Positions 44,951-54,237 of a DNA stretch of 64,000 bases are shown one piece after another (positions within the stretch are counted from its first letter, which is position 1; each line of letters begins with the position of its first letter). The notes beneath the pieces were generated by a model, which was not told the origin of the DNA, made no database searches, and worked only from the letters and a program-made list of their open reading frames with translations. The stretch covers positions 34,874 through 98,873 of the forward strand of contig NZ_JAGFJM010000140.1 in assembly GCF_024102715.1 (NCBI RefSeq), given 5' to 3'. The DNA comes from Nitrosomonas communis. Its GTDB lineage: Bacteria > Pseudomonadota > Gammaproteobacteria > Burkholderiales > Nitrosomonadaceae. The position numbers were made by a program, and so were the translations under genes.

Positions 44951-46273
44951 ATGAATTCACCCTTCTTACCAACACTGCCGATAGCTGACCTTTTGCCGGC
45001 AGATAATCAGATTTTGTCCCATCTTCCACCATTGGATTCTAAATCTTTGCCGATCAAACGCAGCAAGATCTGGGAGCTTAAAGAAGCCAATCGCTGCCCG
45101 ATTGTGGGTACCTGCCTATCGAAAGATGACTTAATACGCTTTGCTCGGCGATTTCGCTTTGAAGCATCAATAAACGACGCGTTTTTGTTGCATGTCGAAA
45201 TGGTAGAACGTGTTGCGACACGTAATCGTGTATCCGAAGCAATTCAAAAGCACCTTGACTCGAAGTATCAGATTTCGCTTACGCGCTTTGAGTCAGCCAA
45301 GACAGATACCGAAGTATTCACTTTGTGGAAAGAGTGCTTTGCTCATGGAGAAATTGCTGGTGCTTTGTGGGCTGCGCTGACGCATAAGCGCGTCAGCGAT
45401 GAAACCAGAGGGAAAATCTATGCCGATATTCACATGCATTCTCACCAGATGGGAGCAGGTCAGGCTGCGGATACGCGCCGATTAGCACAACTGGAAAAAG
45501 ATTATGCTGAATTGGAAACAGCCATGCAGCTCCAGAAACAACATCATGCACGGATCGAAGCAAAACTGCGCCAGCGGCTGCAGGAAGCTTTGGCTGAGAG
45601 CGAGCGTCTACGTCGGAATCAGAAAGAGGTGGCTACGTTGCAAACTCGTCTGGCTGCAATTGAGTCTGGTAAAACCATTACTGAAATGGGGCAACGCTTG
45701 GTGCAGTTAACTCTGGAAAATGAGCAATTAAAGAGTACTGCCAGGCAAGCTAGTCATCTCACGCAATTACTGCAAGATGCCAATAGTCAGATAACGACCC
45801 TGGCTCATGAGTGCAAGGTATTGGCCACCGAACGCGAGGCATTGGAAACGCTCCTTTTATCAGATAATTCCTGTGAGATTTCTTATGGTTATCTTAATAC
45901 CCATAGCACACCTAAGATAAAGAATTGTTGTGTGGTTTGTGTCGGTGGGCGTGTTGCGCAATTGCCTCAATATCGCCTGTTGGCGGAACAGATGGGTATC
46001 CGCCTCATTCACCATGATGGTGGCCAGCAAGATGCGCTTTCTCGATTGCCGGAAATGATCAACAGCGCTGATGCTGCTATCTGTCCAACAGATTGCGTCA
46101 GCCATGCTGCTTATTACCAGTTAAAACGTCTTTGCAAACGTAATGGTAAACCCTGCTTGTTATTCAAAGGAAAAGGTATTTCCAGCTTTGCTTCTGCGCT
46201 TACTCGCCTATCTTCAGGCCAGGTAAGTTTGAATGGCACAGCTTTCGAGTTATCGGCGGAAAATATCGAATAG
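44951..46273 (+). CDS. DUF2325 domain protein with coiled coil
   Basis: The start is placed at ATG 44951, which has GGAGG 10 bp upstream; the frame extends to 44915. The 440 residues comprise an N-terminal domain with the Cys pair CPIVGTC and a His-containing segment (HMHSHQMG), a central coiled coil (about 175-300, rich in L/E/Q/R), and the C-terminal DUF2325 domain. That domain begins NCCVVCVGGR and includes LIHHDGGQQD, CPTDCVSHAAYYQLKRLCKR and PCLLFKGKG. The function is unknown. The Cys/His clusters hint at metal or heme binding, which would suit its place between a Fur-controlled promoter and an ECF sigma gene; that is inference. Confidence 0.8.
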   Translation: MNSPFLPTLPIADLLPADNQILSHLPPLDSKSLPIKRSKIWELKEANRCPIVGTCLSKDDLIRFARRFRFEASINDAFLLHVEMVERVATRNRVSEAIQKHLDSKYQISLTRFESAKTDTEVFTLWKECFAHGEIAGALWAALTHKRVSDETRGKIYADIHMHSHQMGAGQAADTRRLAQLEKDYAELETAMQLQKQHHARIEAKLRQRLQEALAESERLRRNQKEVATLQTRLAAIESGKTITEMGQRLVQLTLENEQLKSTARQASHLTQLLQDANSQITTLAHECKVLATEREALETLLLSDNSCEISYGYLNTHSTPKIKNCCVVCVGGRVAQLPQYRLLAEQMGIRLIHHDGGQQDALSRLPEMINSADAAICPTDCVSHAAYYQLKRLCKRNGKPCLLFKGKGISSFASALTRLSSGQVSLNGTAFELSAENIE

Positions 46274-46310
46274 TAGTCATTAAATTTTTATCCAGGATGA
46301 TAAGCAAATT

Positions 46311-46335
46311 AATTAATGAGAATAATTACCAGAAT
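46311..46335 (+). promoter_or_regulatory. Fur-like site upstream of the ECF sigma gene
   Basis: The A/T-rich sequence AATGAGAATAATTACCAGA starting at 46315 matches the 19-bp Fur consensus at about 10 positions and resembles Fur boxes of pvdS-type sigma genes (ATGAGAATAAT). It lies about 40-60 bp before the start codon. The match is moderate; it is the expected place for iron repression of this sigma gene. Confidence 0.4.
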
Positions 46336-46373
46336 CATTTTTATTAACATTATTATAAAAAAAATAAAGGCTT

Positions 46374-46883
46374 ATGATGATACCAGTAGAAAAATGGACG
46401 CACGAATTAGATGCGTTATTTATCGCAAATCAAGTGCAGTTACGTCGGGCAGCTTATAAAATTTTAGGCGATTGGGAACGATCAGAAGATGTCGTGCAAG
46501 ATGCTTATATCAAGATTTCTGAAATGCCGGCCACACAGAAAGTCAGGCAGCCATTGGCATATCTTTTCCGGATTGTGCGCAATTTAGCTATTGATCATTA
46601 TCGACGTGACGCATTCGAGTCAGAACTTTTTGGAACAGACGAGGAGGGATTGCATATTCCGGCGCTGACAGGGACACCTGAAACTACTGCAATCAATCGC
46701 CAACATCTTGATCTGGTAGTTGAAGCCTTAGCCAAGCTTCCTGAGCGCACAAAACGAGTGTTTGAACTTTATCGGGTAGAAGGATATACCCACCGGATGA
46801 TTGCAGATGAGTTGAATATTTCCACTTCATTGGCAAACATTCTTATTCGTGAAGCAACAAGCCATTGCAGAAATGCGCTCTAA
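46374..46883 (+). CDS. ECF sigma factor of the FecI/PvdS type
   Basis: 169 residues. Region 2 has RSEDVVQDAYIKISEM and PLAYLFRIVRNLAIDHYRRDAFE, the typical FecI-group region 2.4. Region 4 has LPERTKRVFELYRVEGYTHRMIADELNISTSLANILIREA. No FecR-like anti-sigma gene follows; instead it is followed by a terminator and the mbtH-NRPS block, as in PvdS/OrbS-type control of siderophore synthesis. Expected to activate the biosynthetic genes under iron starvation (inference). Confidence 0.9.
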   Translation: MMIPVEKWTHELDALFIANQVQLRRAAYKILGDWERSEDVVQDAYIKISEMPATQKVRQPLAYLFRIVRNLAIDHYRRDAFESELFGTDEEGLHIPALTGTPETTAINRQHLDLVVEALAKLPERTKRVFELYRVEGYTHRMIADELNISTSLANILIREATSHCRNAL

Positions 46884-46891
46884 TCTTAATA

Positions 46892-46924
46892 ACTGGCAGG
46901 CTAAAGACGCTGCCGGTATTTTTA
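46892..46924 (+). terminator. Rho-independent terminator after the ECF sigma gene
   Basis: ACTGGCAG pairs with CTGCCGGT (one T-G pair) around a 10-base loop and is followed by ATTTTTATT. It isolates the sigma gene from the biosynthetic operon, which therefore needs its own promoter in 46925-47186. Confidence 0.7.
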
Positions 46925-47186
46925 TTAGATTATTTTCTGCATCAAGCTTCCATGAATCATCGTGCATTCATCGAGACGTGGTTACTTTTTGCTGATAATC
47001 CAAGACTGAATCAGCTCCGCTGGATGCGAACCCAATTCATTTAATCAATAAGTTTATGATGCTTGCAAAAATTTTTTTGATATTTTTTTGTATTCTTAGT
47101 AAGCCGATTCGTCTAGTTTGAATAAGAAGCATTCTTATTCGTAAGAAGTAAAAAAACCAATTATTCGTAAATTTGAGGTTTGGGCT
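46925..47186 (+). promoter_or_regulatory. Promoter region of the biosynthetic operon with a 21-bp palindrome
   Basis: The stretch is AT-rich without a gene. At 47120-47140 GAATAAGAA and TTCTTATTC form a perfect inverted repeat around three bases, 46 bp before the mbtH start. It matches the Fur consensus at 11 of 19 positions when centred. It could bind Fur or another dimeric regulator, or form an RNA hairpin in the leader. I did not find a clear PvdS-type TAAAT...CGT pair. Confidence 0.5.
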
Positions 47187-47402
47187 ATGACGAGTTGTTT
47201 TGATCGAGAAGATGGTGTGTTCCGTGTTTTGGTCAATCATGAAGAACAATATTCTATTTGGCCGGAATGGAAAGCGATTCCGGGTGGTTGGCGTGATATA
47301 GGTGTGCTGGGCGATAAAAAGACCTGTCTCGATCATATCGAGAAGGTCTGGACGGATATGCGTCCGCTCAGTTTGCGGTGCTTTATGGATAATATCCAAT
47401 AG
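47187..47402 (+). CDS. MbtH family NRPS accessory protein
   Basis: 71 residues with the family signature: [19 protein letters not shown] and [20 protein letters not shown], including the invariant Trp residues. MbtH-like proteins bind adenylation domains of NRPSs and are needed for their folding or activity. First gene of the biosynthetic operon; the thioesterase gene starts 11 bp after its stop. Confidence 0.97.
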   Translation: MTSCFDREDGVFRVLVNHEEQYSIWPEWKAIPGGWRDIGVLGDKKTCLDHIEKVWTDMRPLSLRCFMDNIQ

Positions 47403-47413
47403 CGCTTTCGTTC

Positions 47414-48151
47414 ATGCCAGCATCATTGATATTGTTCTGTTTGCCTTGCGCAGGCGCGAGTGCCACCATGTATTTGCGCTGGAGACGGTTACTACCTTCC
47501 TGGATAACGGTGCAACCCGTCGAATTGCCGGGGCGTGGCAGCCGACTGGGTGAATTGGCTCAAGAAAGCTATGCGTCATTGATAGAAAGCTTATGTGACG
47601 AGCTGATACCCAGATTACCAGAGCAATATGCCTTCTTTGGTCATAGTATGGGGGCTTTGCTGGCTTATGGCATCACCCAAAGTCTATCTGCCCGCAAATT
47701 ACTGCTTCCTGCCACACTGCTCGTCTCAGGTTGCGCCGCTCCCAATCGTCAGGATGGCGAGCGGTATAGCAAAATACAGGGCGAAGCGGCATTCATCGCT
47801 GATTTGCGTAAACAGGGCGGGACGCCGGAAGCAGTATTCGATAACCCGGAATTGCTAGCGATGACGCTGGATTTGCTGGCGATAGATTACCGTGTATGCG
47901 GAAGCTTCCGGCACGCACAGCGACCGCCATTGTCTATTCCCATCCATGTTTTTGGCGGACGCGCGGATGAGATCGAAGCATCGAAGCTCGATGACTGGCA
48001 GTTGGCAGGCACGCAGGCGTTTTCGCTAAATTGGTTCGATGGCGGCCATTTCTTTCTTCGCCAGTCCGAAGAAGCATTTTTGTCTATTCTGGTTCAACGT
48101 TTGGCAGAAAGTTTGAATGGAGTGCCTTGTGAAGCGCATGCAACTGCCTAG
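47414..48151 (+). CDS. Type II thioesterase
   Basis: 245 residues, alpha/beta hydrolase of the GrsT/TEII family. Nucleophile elbow GHSMG with Ser78, an Asp in GGRADEIE, and His212 in DGGHFFL form the triad. FCLPCAGASATMYLRW and VELPGRGSRLGE are typical of the family. Type II enzymes remove misloaded groups from carrier domains. It is not a release domain, so product release must be by another domain outside the window. Confidence 0.95.
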   Translation: MPASLILFCLPCAGASATMYLRWRRLLPSWITVQPVELPGRGSRLGELAQESYASLIESLCDELIPRLPEQYAFFGHSMGALLAYGITQSLSARKLLLPATLLVSGCAAPNRQDGERYSKIQGEAAFIADLRKQGGTPEAVFDNPELLAMTLDLLAIDYRVCGSFRHAQRPPLSIPIHVFGGRADEIEASKLDDWQLAGTQAFSLNWFDGGHFFLRQSEEAFLSILVQRLAESLNGVPCEAHATA

Positions 48152-48818
48152 AACGCTGCCTGCTGGCATCGAGGTCTGGTTGCTTGAGTTCGATTTCAAT
48201 TCGACTGAGCTTGCCAGTGACTGGGCATTGTTGAGCGCAGAAGAAAAGGCGCGTGCACGCCACTTTCATCAATCTGAGGATCGGGTGCGTGCTGTTGCGA
48301 CACGGGCGGCATTACGCCGTTTGCTGGCAGAGCGTGTGCAATCATCGCCTGAAGCGTTGCGCATCGAAGTAAATGGCTTTGGTAAACCATGTTTGCCAAC
48401 GCATGCAGGCATTGCGTTCAATGTGACTCATGCCGGCAGATTTGCGCTGATTGCGCTATCGACCCAAGGGGAAGTAGGTATCGACATCGAGCAGCGTTAT
48501 CGTGATGTCGCCCATCTGGATGCGCATGTGCTTTCAACGATAGAACAGGCCTCGGGGATTTGGTCGAGCAGCAATTTCATTGAGCTCTGGGTGGTGAAGG
48601 AATCGGTATTAAAAGCACTGGGATTTGGGATTGCCGAATACCTGCAAGCCATTACCGTGTTGCCAAACAATGACGGCAGTTACTCCATTATTCATGATCA
48701 AACCGAATGGGCAAAAGTCGATGCCTGGTCGATTGAGGCACCTGATCACTATGCTGCCGCATTGGCGCTGACACGTCATAGCGGATCGCGACCACTGTAT
48801 CAGCCTTTCCTGTTCTGA
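48129..48818 (+). CDS. Sfp-type 4'-phosphopantetheinyl transferase
   Basis: The start is placed at GTG 48129, where GGAG lies 6 bp upstream; an in-frame ATG at 48117 lacks a site. 229 residues. The conserved FNVTHAGRFALIAL, VGIDIEQ (Mg2+-binding Asp/Glu) and WVVKESVLKALG motifs are present. It transfers phosphopantetheine from CoA to the Ser of carrier domains, activating the NRPS and PKS proteins that follow. It overlaps the thioesterase gene by 23 bp. Confidence 0.94.
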   Translation: MKRMQLPRTLPAGIEVWLLEFDFNSTELASDWALLSAEEKARARHFHQSEDRVRAVATRAALRRLLAERVQSSPEALRIEVNGFGKPCLPTHAGIAFNVTHAGRFALIALSTQGEVGIDIEQRYRDVAHLDAHVLSTIEQASGIWSSSNFIELWVVKESVLKALGFGIAEYLQAITVLPNNDGSYSIIHDQTEWAKVDAWSIEAPDHYAAALALTRHSGSRPLYQPFLF

Positions 48819-48918
48819 TTTTTCAATCTATCAACTCATAAAAAATGAAGGATGTAATACAGAGTTGGGCCAAAAAATTTTTTTCGGTAAAGCACGCATT
48901 TATTTTTAGGTGTAAATC

Positions 48919-51900
48919 ATGAATACAAGACTGATTCCCTCTCGCAGTTACCCTGACAACATCGTTAACCATCTACAAACACTGGCACGTAAACGTCCGG
49001 CAGATACAGCGTTAATTGTCGTGAGTGCGGATGGTGACAAGCTGATCGACAGACAATTTGATTATGCTTCGCTTGATCGGTATGTCAGAGCTGTCGCTGC
49101 TGTTTTGCAGGATCGATTCGAGCAAGGTGAGCGGGTGCTATTGTTGATGGAGAACGATGAGCATTACGTGATCGGCTTCCTGGCTTGCCTCTATGCTGGC
49201 ATGATCGCGGTCCCGGTTTTTCCACCAGAATCGATACGGGAACAGCATCTAGCAAGATTACTTGCGATTGCTGCTGATGCCACGGCACAGTGCATTCTGA
49301 CGACTAGCGGGATTCTGCCGCTGATCAGCGACGCATCGATCGTGCAACTGGCTAGCGCTACTATGCTGGCGGTCGACACGATTATGCAAAAGGATATGCA
49401 AAGTGGAGCATCTGCATGGCATGTACGTATGCCGGAGCAAGATGAAATCGCTTTTCTGCAATATACCTCAGGCTCGACTGCCACTCCCAAGGGGGTCATG
49501 GTCAGCCATCATAATCTGATGATCAACGCACGGGCGTTCGAAGAAGGCATGTCGATTACTGCTGACGACATCTTCGTCAGCTGGCTGCCGCTATACCATG
49601 ATATGGGGTTGATTGGCGGATTATTGCAGCCACTCCACCGGGGCATTCCGGCAATCCTCATGACGCCGCAGTTTTTTATTGAAAGACCCGTGCGCTGGTT
49701 GGAAGTCATCTCGCGCTATCGCGCCACGGTCAGTGGCGCACCCAATTTCGCCTTCCAGCTATGCGTGGAGCGGGTGAGAAGCTCACAATTACAGGGACTC
49801 GATTTATCGAGCTGGCGTGTCGCCTTTTCGGGCGCAGAGCCTGTGCGCAGAGACACGATGCGCGCCTTCGTCGAGCGTTTCAGTGCGGTTGGCTTTCCCG
49901 CCGGCACCATTTATCCCTGCTATGGTTTGGCTGAAGCGACGCTATTCGTGACCGGTGGCGTGCGCGGAGAGGGAATGAAAGCGCAAGCGTTTTCCGCCGA
50001 GAAACTGGCGCAAGGGCAAGCAGAAATGGTGGCACAGGGCATACCGATCGTCGCCTGTGGTTTTCCTGCGTCCAATCATGCGGTAAAAATCGTCGATCCT
50101 GAAAAACGGATTCCTTTGGCGGATGGTTGCGTCGGTGAAATCTGGACCGATGGAGCCAGTCTTGCGAAAGGCTACTGGCAGCGTCCGCAGGAAACCGCAG
50201 AAGCCTTTGTCGAGCATGAAAGCACACGTTGGTTACGCACTGGCGATCTTGGTTTTATTCATGCGCGGCAGTTGTACATCATGGGGCGGCTCAAAGATCT
50301 CATTATTATTCGAGGGCAAAATATCTATCCCCAGGATATCGAGCTGATCATTGAGGAAGAAGTGGAAGCCGTGCGTAAAGGCCGGGTAGCGGCATTTGCG
50401 GTCGAGCAGTTAGATGGTGAAGGAATCGGTGTTGCGGTCGAAGTATCTCGCAACATGCAGAAACTCGTTCCCGCTGAGGCGTTAGTGACAGCGCTCAGTG
50501 AAGCAGTCAGCGCCAATTGCCATGAATCCTTATCCGTAGTAGTGCTGTTGAATCCGGGCGCGCTGCCCAAGACATCGAGCGGCAAGTTGCAACGCGCTGC
50601 CTGTCGCCAAGGTTGGCGCGAACGCACACTCGATGCTTACGCCATTTACGAATATGGTCATTTTGTTCATGGTGGCAGCAAGTTGCTTTCGGGGATGTTC
50701 GCAGATGAAACTGAGCGTGCAGTGGCAGCCATCTGGGAGGCCGTGTTGCAGCGCAGGGGATTCAGGCGTGAAGACCACTTTTTTGCCATCGGCGGCAATT
50801 CGCTGAAAGCGGTACAAGTTGTGGCGCACATTGCCGATCGTTGGCGCGTTTCCTTTCTGCCACGCAGCTTGTTTCAGTACCCGCGGTTGTGTGAGTGTGC
50901 GCAGGAAATCAAACGCTTGTTGTCATTGAAGGAAGTTTTGCCAGAGGCCGGCGCCTATCGTCTTGTACCAATGCGGGAAGCCGTTAATGCGCTGCCATTA
51001 TCTTATGGCCAACAACGTCTGTGGTTTCTTTGGCAACTCGATCCTGACAGTACCGCTTATCACATCCAGCATGCCTTGCGTTTGTCGGGCATGTTGGATA
51101 GACAAGCGTTTCATGCAAGCTTCCAGGCATTGATTGAACGGCATGAATCGCTGCGTACGCTATTTCGTGTCAATGACGCAGGCACGGTCGAGCAAGTGAT
51201 ACAACCGGCATCATCCTTAACAATAACGGATATTGATTTACTGAGCTGGGATATTTCGCAGCGCGAAGAACGAGCTGCTGCAGAAGCACAACGTATCGTT
51301 TCGGCGTCCTTTGATTTGACGCAAGGTCCTTTGCTGCGCGTGGCGTTGATCCGGATGGGAGAGCAGAAAAACATCCTCGTCATCGTTATGCACCATATCA
51401 TCGCCGATGGTGTTTCCATGCAAATCTTGCTGAATGAGTTTGCGGCTTATTATCAGTCCTATATAAAAGGAAAATCTGCCCAGCTCGCGTCTTTACCCAT
51501 CCAGTATGCGGATTACACAGTCTGGCAACAAAAGTGGCTCGAAGCGGGTGTAAAGGAAAAGCAGCTCGCTTACTGGCAAAAATATCTGGGTGAATCACAT
51601 CCGGTTTTGATGTTGCCAACCGATCGAGTGCGGCAGCCCGCCACGAGCTACCCCGCGGCACGCTATAGTTTCGATCTGCCACAGGTGATATTGGAAAAGC
51701 TACATCAGCTAGCGATTGATTGCGGCGCAACACTGTTTATGACGTTGCTAACGGCGTTTCAGACATTGCTGTTCCGCCATACCGGCCAATCGACTATCCG
51801 GGTGGGCGTGCCCATCGCCAATCGCCACCGTATTGAAACGACTGATTTGATCGGCTTTTTCATCAATACCCAGGTTATGCAGGGTCAATTGCATGGCCGC

Positions 51901-54237
51901 CTGTTGCTTGTTGAGCTTCTGGACCGGATGCGGGAAGATGCGATCAATGCACAGGCACACCAGGATTTGCCTTTCGAACAATTGGTCGAAACGCTGCATC
52001 CGCAGCGGGATTTGCGCCATAACCCCCTTTTTCAAACTACTCTCAATCATTTACAGAAAGATTACCGTAACCTGCAGCAATCCACCGGTTTGGCGGTTAC
52101 CGACTACACGCTTCCTGAGCAAGCAGCTCAATTGGAATTGAGGCTCGAAACGGTCGAATCACCCGATGGACAGGTGACCGCCAGCATCATATACGCCACC
52201 AACTTGTTTGCTGCTTCCTTTATCGAACGTCTGGCGCACCACTATTTGCGGATTTTGCATGAATTGGCAATGCAGTCCAGCATGGCGATTGGTGATATTG
52301 ATCTGCTGGATGCAACCGATAAGCGGCAGCTCACAGCATGGGGCAGCTCTAGGCAAATCGATTCGATCGATCAACCGGTGCATCGTCTGATAGAACGTCA
52401 GGCAGAGGCTTGCCCGCACATGATAGCGGTGATCTCAGAGAATATCGAGCTGAGCTATGCAGAACTCAATCGCCGGGCGAACCGCCTTGCCTATCGACTC
52501 ATCAGTTTGGGCGTCAAACCCGAAATGCGTGTGGGAATCGCGATCGAGCGCAATTCCGTAGAATTGATCGTAGGGCTTCTCGCTATTCTGAAGGCTGGCG
52601 CCGGTTACGTGCCGCTCGATCCGGACTATCCTAGCGAACGCCTGGCATACATGATCGAAGACAGTGGTACTCGTCTGTTGTTGACGCAGTCCCATTTGCG
52701 CGCGAAATTACCTGCCTGCAAAAGTACCCAAGTCTTGGAACTCGATGCGCTCGATCTGAGCACGTCAAGCGAGGTGAATCCTGACATTGCACTAGACAGC
52801 GACAATCTCGCCTATGTGATTTACACCTCGGGATCGACTGGCCGGCCCAAAGGGGTAGCGGTTGCGCATGGCCCGTTAACCATGCATGTGGTTGCTATCA
52901 AGAAAATCTATGATATCCGGCCAAGCGATCGTGAATTGATGTTTTTTTCCATGAATTTTGATGCCGCTGCAGAACAGTGGATTTCACCTTTGACCGAGGG
53001 GGCGACATTGGTGCTTTCTTCGACTCATGATCTGGCGGGTGAGGGTTTTGTTGAGCTGATCGAATACCACAAGATCACGGTTCTGCATCTTCCTCCGGCT
53101 TATTTGCGTATGTTATTGCCGCAGATCGAGCGCGATCAGCAATGGATCCGGACTTGCATTGTCGGGGGAGAAGCGTGGTATGCCGCCGACGTAACCGCTG
53201 CCAGGACACTGTTCCAACATGCCAGGCTAGTGAACGCCTATGGTCCGACTGAAACGGTGATTACACCGACGGCATGGGTTAATTTGCCTAGTCAAGTCGA
53301 TGAAGAGGGCTGGATGCAAACCATGGGTGAGTTTGCCCCGATTGGCCGGCCCGTGGGCGCACGCACTCTTTATGTGCTTGATAGTGAACTCAACCTGGTC
53401 CCTGCGGGTACAGCCGGTGAACTCTATATCGGGGGAGCGGGATTGGCACGCGGCTATCTCGATCGCCCGGCGTTGACCAGCGAGCGCTTTGTAGCTGATC
53501 CTTTTAATGCGGCGGGTGGGCGCCTTTACCGGACGGGTGATTTAGTACGCTGGCGCGGCGATGGACAGCTCGAATACCTTGGCCGCCTGGATGATCAGGT
53601 CAAACTACGTGGCTTCCGTATCGAACTGGGTGAGATCGAAGCACGTCTGCTTGCCTTGGTAGGAGTGCGTGAAGCTGCCGTGATCGCTCAAGAGGGGCGT
53701 CATGGCCTTCGTCTATTGGCCTATGTCGTCCCCCATCGCGGTACACAACTGAGCGCGTCATTGTTAAAAACTGCACTGGCTGCTGCATTGCCTGACTATA
53801 TGATCCCCAGTCAATTTATTTTCCTGGATGGGCTGCCGCTCAATCCGAACGGCAAGCTGGACCGGAAAGCGCTGCCACTCCCAGAACAATTTGATCAGCC
53901 CGATTACGCTCCGCCTGTTAATGCAATAGAGCAAACCATTGCAGAAATTTGGGCCGAAACCCTCGAGATCCCGCAAGTTGGCTTGCACAATAACTTTTTT
54001 GATCTGGGAGGGCATTCGCTGCTGTTGATCAAAATCAAGCAAAAACTGGAAGCCTGTTTTAATAGACAGATTGCCATAGTCGATTTGTTTAAATACACCA
54101 CTGTCGCCAGTCTGGCCAAATTTTTGAATCAAGGCAATCAAGGTGACAAGAACGCAGCTTCCTTATCACGTCACCGGGCACGTGCGCAGCGGCAGCGCAG
54201 CACATTCATTCAACGAAAACAAGAGAGGATACATTGA
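48919..54237 (+). CDS. Loading NRPS: FAAL-PCP-C-A-PCP
   Basis: 1772 residues. Fatty acyl-AMP ligase about 1-580 (LQYTSGSTATPKGVMVSHHNL, FVSWLPLYHDMGLIGG, RTGDLGF), carrier domain with Ser628 in FFAIGGNSLKAVQ, condensation domain about 690-1110 with intact HHIIADG (825-831), adenylation domain about 1160-1650 (YTSGSTGRPKGVAVAH, NAYGPTE, YRTGDL, and A10 NGKLDRKALP), and a carrier domain with Ser1700 in FFDLGGHSL. A fatty acid is activated as the acyl-AMP, loaded on the first carrier and joined to an amino acid. The A-domain pocket reads D-A-E-H-I-G-A-I-T-K by alignment to GrsA. The C-terminal tail is basic (RHRARAQRQRSTFIQRKQER) and may be a docking element. There is no E or TE domain. Confidence 0.95.
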   Translation: MNTRLIPSRSYPDNIVNHLQTLARKRPADTALIVVSADGDKLIDRQFDYASLDRYVRAVAAVLQDRFEQGERVLLLMENDEHYVIGFLACLYAGMIAVPVFPPESIREQHLARLLAIAADATAQCILTTSGILPLISDASIVQLASATMLAVDTIMQKDMQSGASAWHVRMPEQDEIAFLQYTSGSTATPKGVMVSHHNLMINARAFEEGMSITADDIFVSWLPLYHDMGLIGGLLQPLHRGIPAILMTPQFFIERPVRWLEVISRYRATVSGAPNFAFQLCVERVRSSQLQGLDLSSWRVAFSGAEPVRRDTMRAFVERFSAVGFPAGTIYPCYGLAEATLFVTGGVRGEGMKAQAFSAEKLAQGQAEMVAQGIPIVACGFPASNHAVKIVDPEKRIPLADGCVGEIWTDGASLAKGYWQRPQETAEAFVEHESTRWLRTGDLGFIHARQLYIMGRLKDLIIIRGQNIYPQDIELIIEEEVEAVRKGRVAAFAVEQLDGEGIGVAVEVSRNMQKLVPAEALVTALSEAVSANCHESLSVVVLLNPGALPKTSSGKLQRAACRQGWRERTLDAYAIYEYGHFVHGGSKLLSGMFADETERAVAAIWEAVLQRRGFRREDHFFAIGGNSLKAVQVVAHIADRWRVSFLPRSLFQYPRLCECAQEIKRLLSLKEVLPEAGAYRLVPMREAVNALPLSYGQQRLWFLWQLDPDSTAYHIQHALRLSGMLDRQAFHASFQALIERHESLRTLFRVNDAGTVEQVIQPASSLTITDIDLLSWDISQREERAAAEAQRIVSASFDLTQGPLLRVALIRMGEQKNILVIVMHHIIADGVSMQILLNEFAAYYQSYIKGKSAQLASLPIQYADYTVWQQKWLEAGVKEKQLAYWQKYLGESHPVLMLPTDRVRQPATSYPAARYSFDLPQVILEKLHQLAIDCGATLFMTLLTAFQTLLFRHTGQSTIRVGVPIANRHRIETTDLIGFFINTQVMQGQLHGRLLLVELLDRMREDAINAQAHQDLPFEQLVETLHPQRDLRHNPLFQTTLNHLQKDYRNLQQSTGLAVTDYTLPEQAAQLELRLETVESPDGQVTASIIYATNLFAASFIERLAHHYLRILHELAMQSSMAIGDIDLLDATDKRQLTAWGSSRQIDSIDQPVHRLIERQAEACPHMIAVISENIELSYAELNRRANRLAYRLISLGVKPEMRVGIAIERNSVELIVGLLAILKAGAGYVPLDPDYPSERLAYMIEDSGTRLLLTQSHLRAKLPACKSTQVLELDALDLSTSSEVNPDIALDSDNLAYVIYTSGSTGRPKGVAVAHGPLTMHVVAIKKIYDIRPSDRELMFFSMNFDAAAEQWISPLTEGATLVLSSTHDLAGEGFVELIEYHKITVLHLPPAYLRMLLPQIERDQQWIRTCIVGGEAWYAADVTAARTLFQHARLVNAYGPTETVITPTAWVNLPSQVDEEGWMQTMGEFAPIGRPVGARTLYVLDSELNLVPAGTAGELYIGGAGLARGYLDRPALTSERFVADPFNAAGGRLYRTGDLVRWRGDGQLEYLGRLDDQVKLRGFRIELGEIEARLLALVGVREAAVIAQEGRHGLRLLAYVVPHRGTQLSASLLKTALAAALPDYMIPSQFIFLDGLPLNPNGKLDRKALPLPEQFDQPDYAPPVNAIEQTIAEIWAETLEIPQVGLHNNFFDLGGHSLLLIKIKQKLEACFNRQIAIVDLFKYTTVASLAKFLNQGNQGDKNAASLSRHRARAQRQRSTFIQRKQERIH

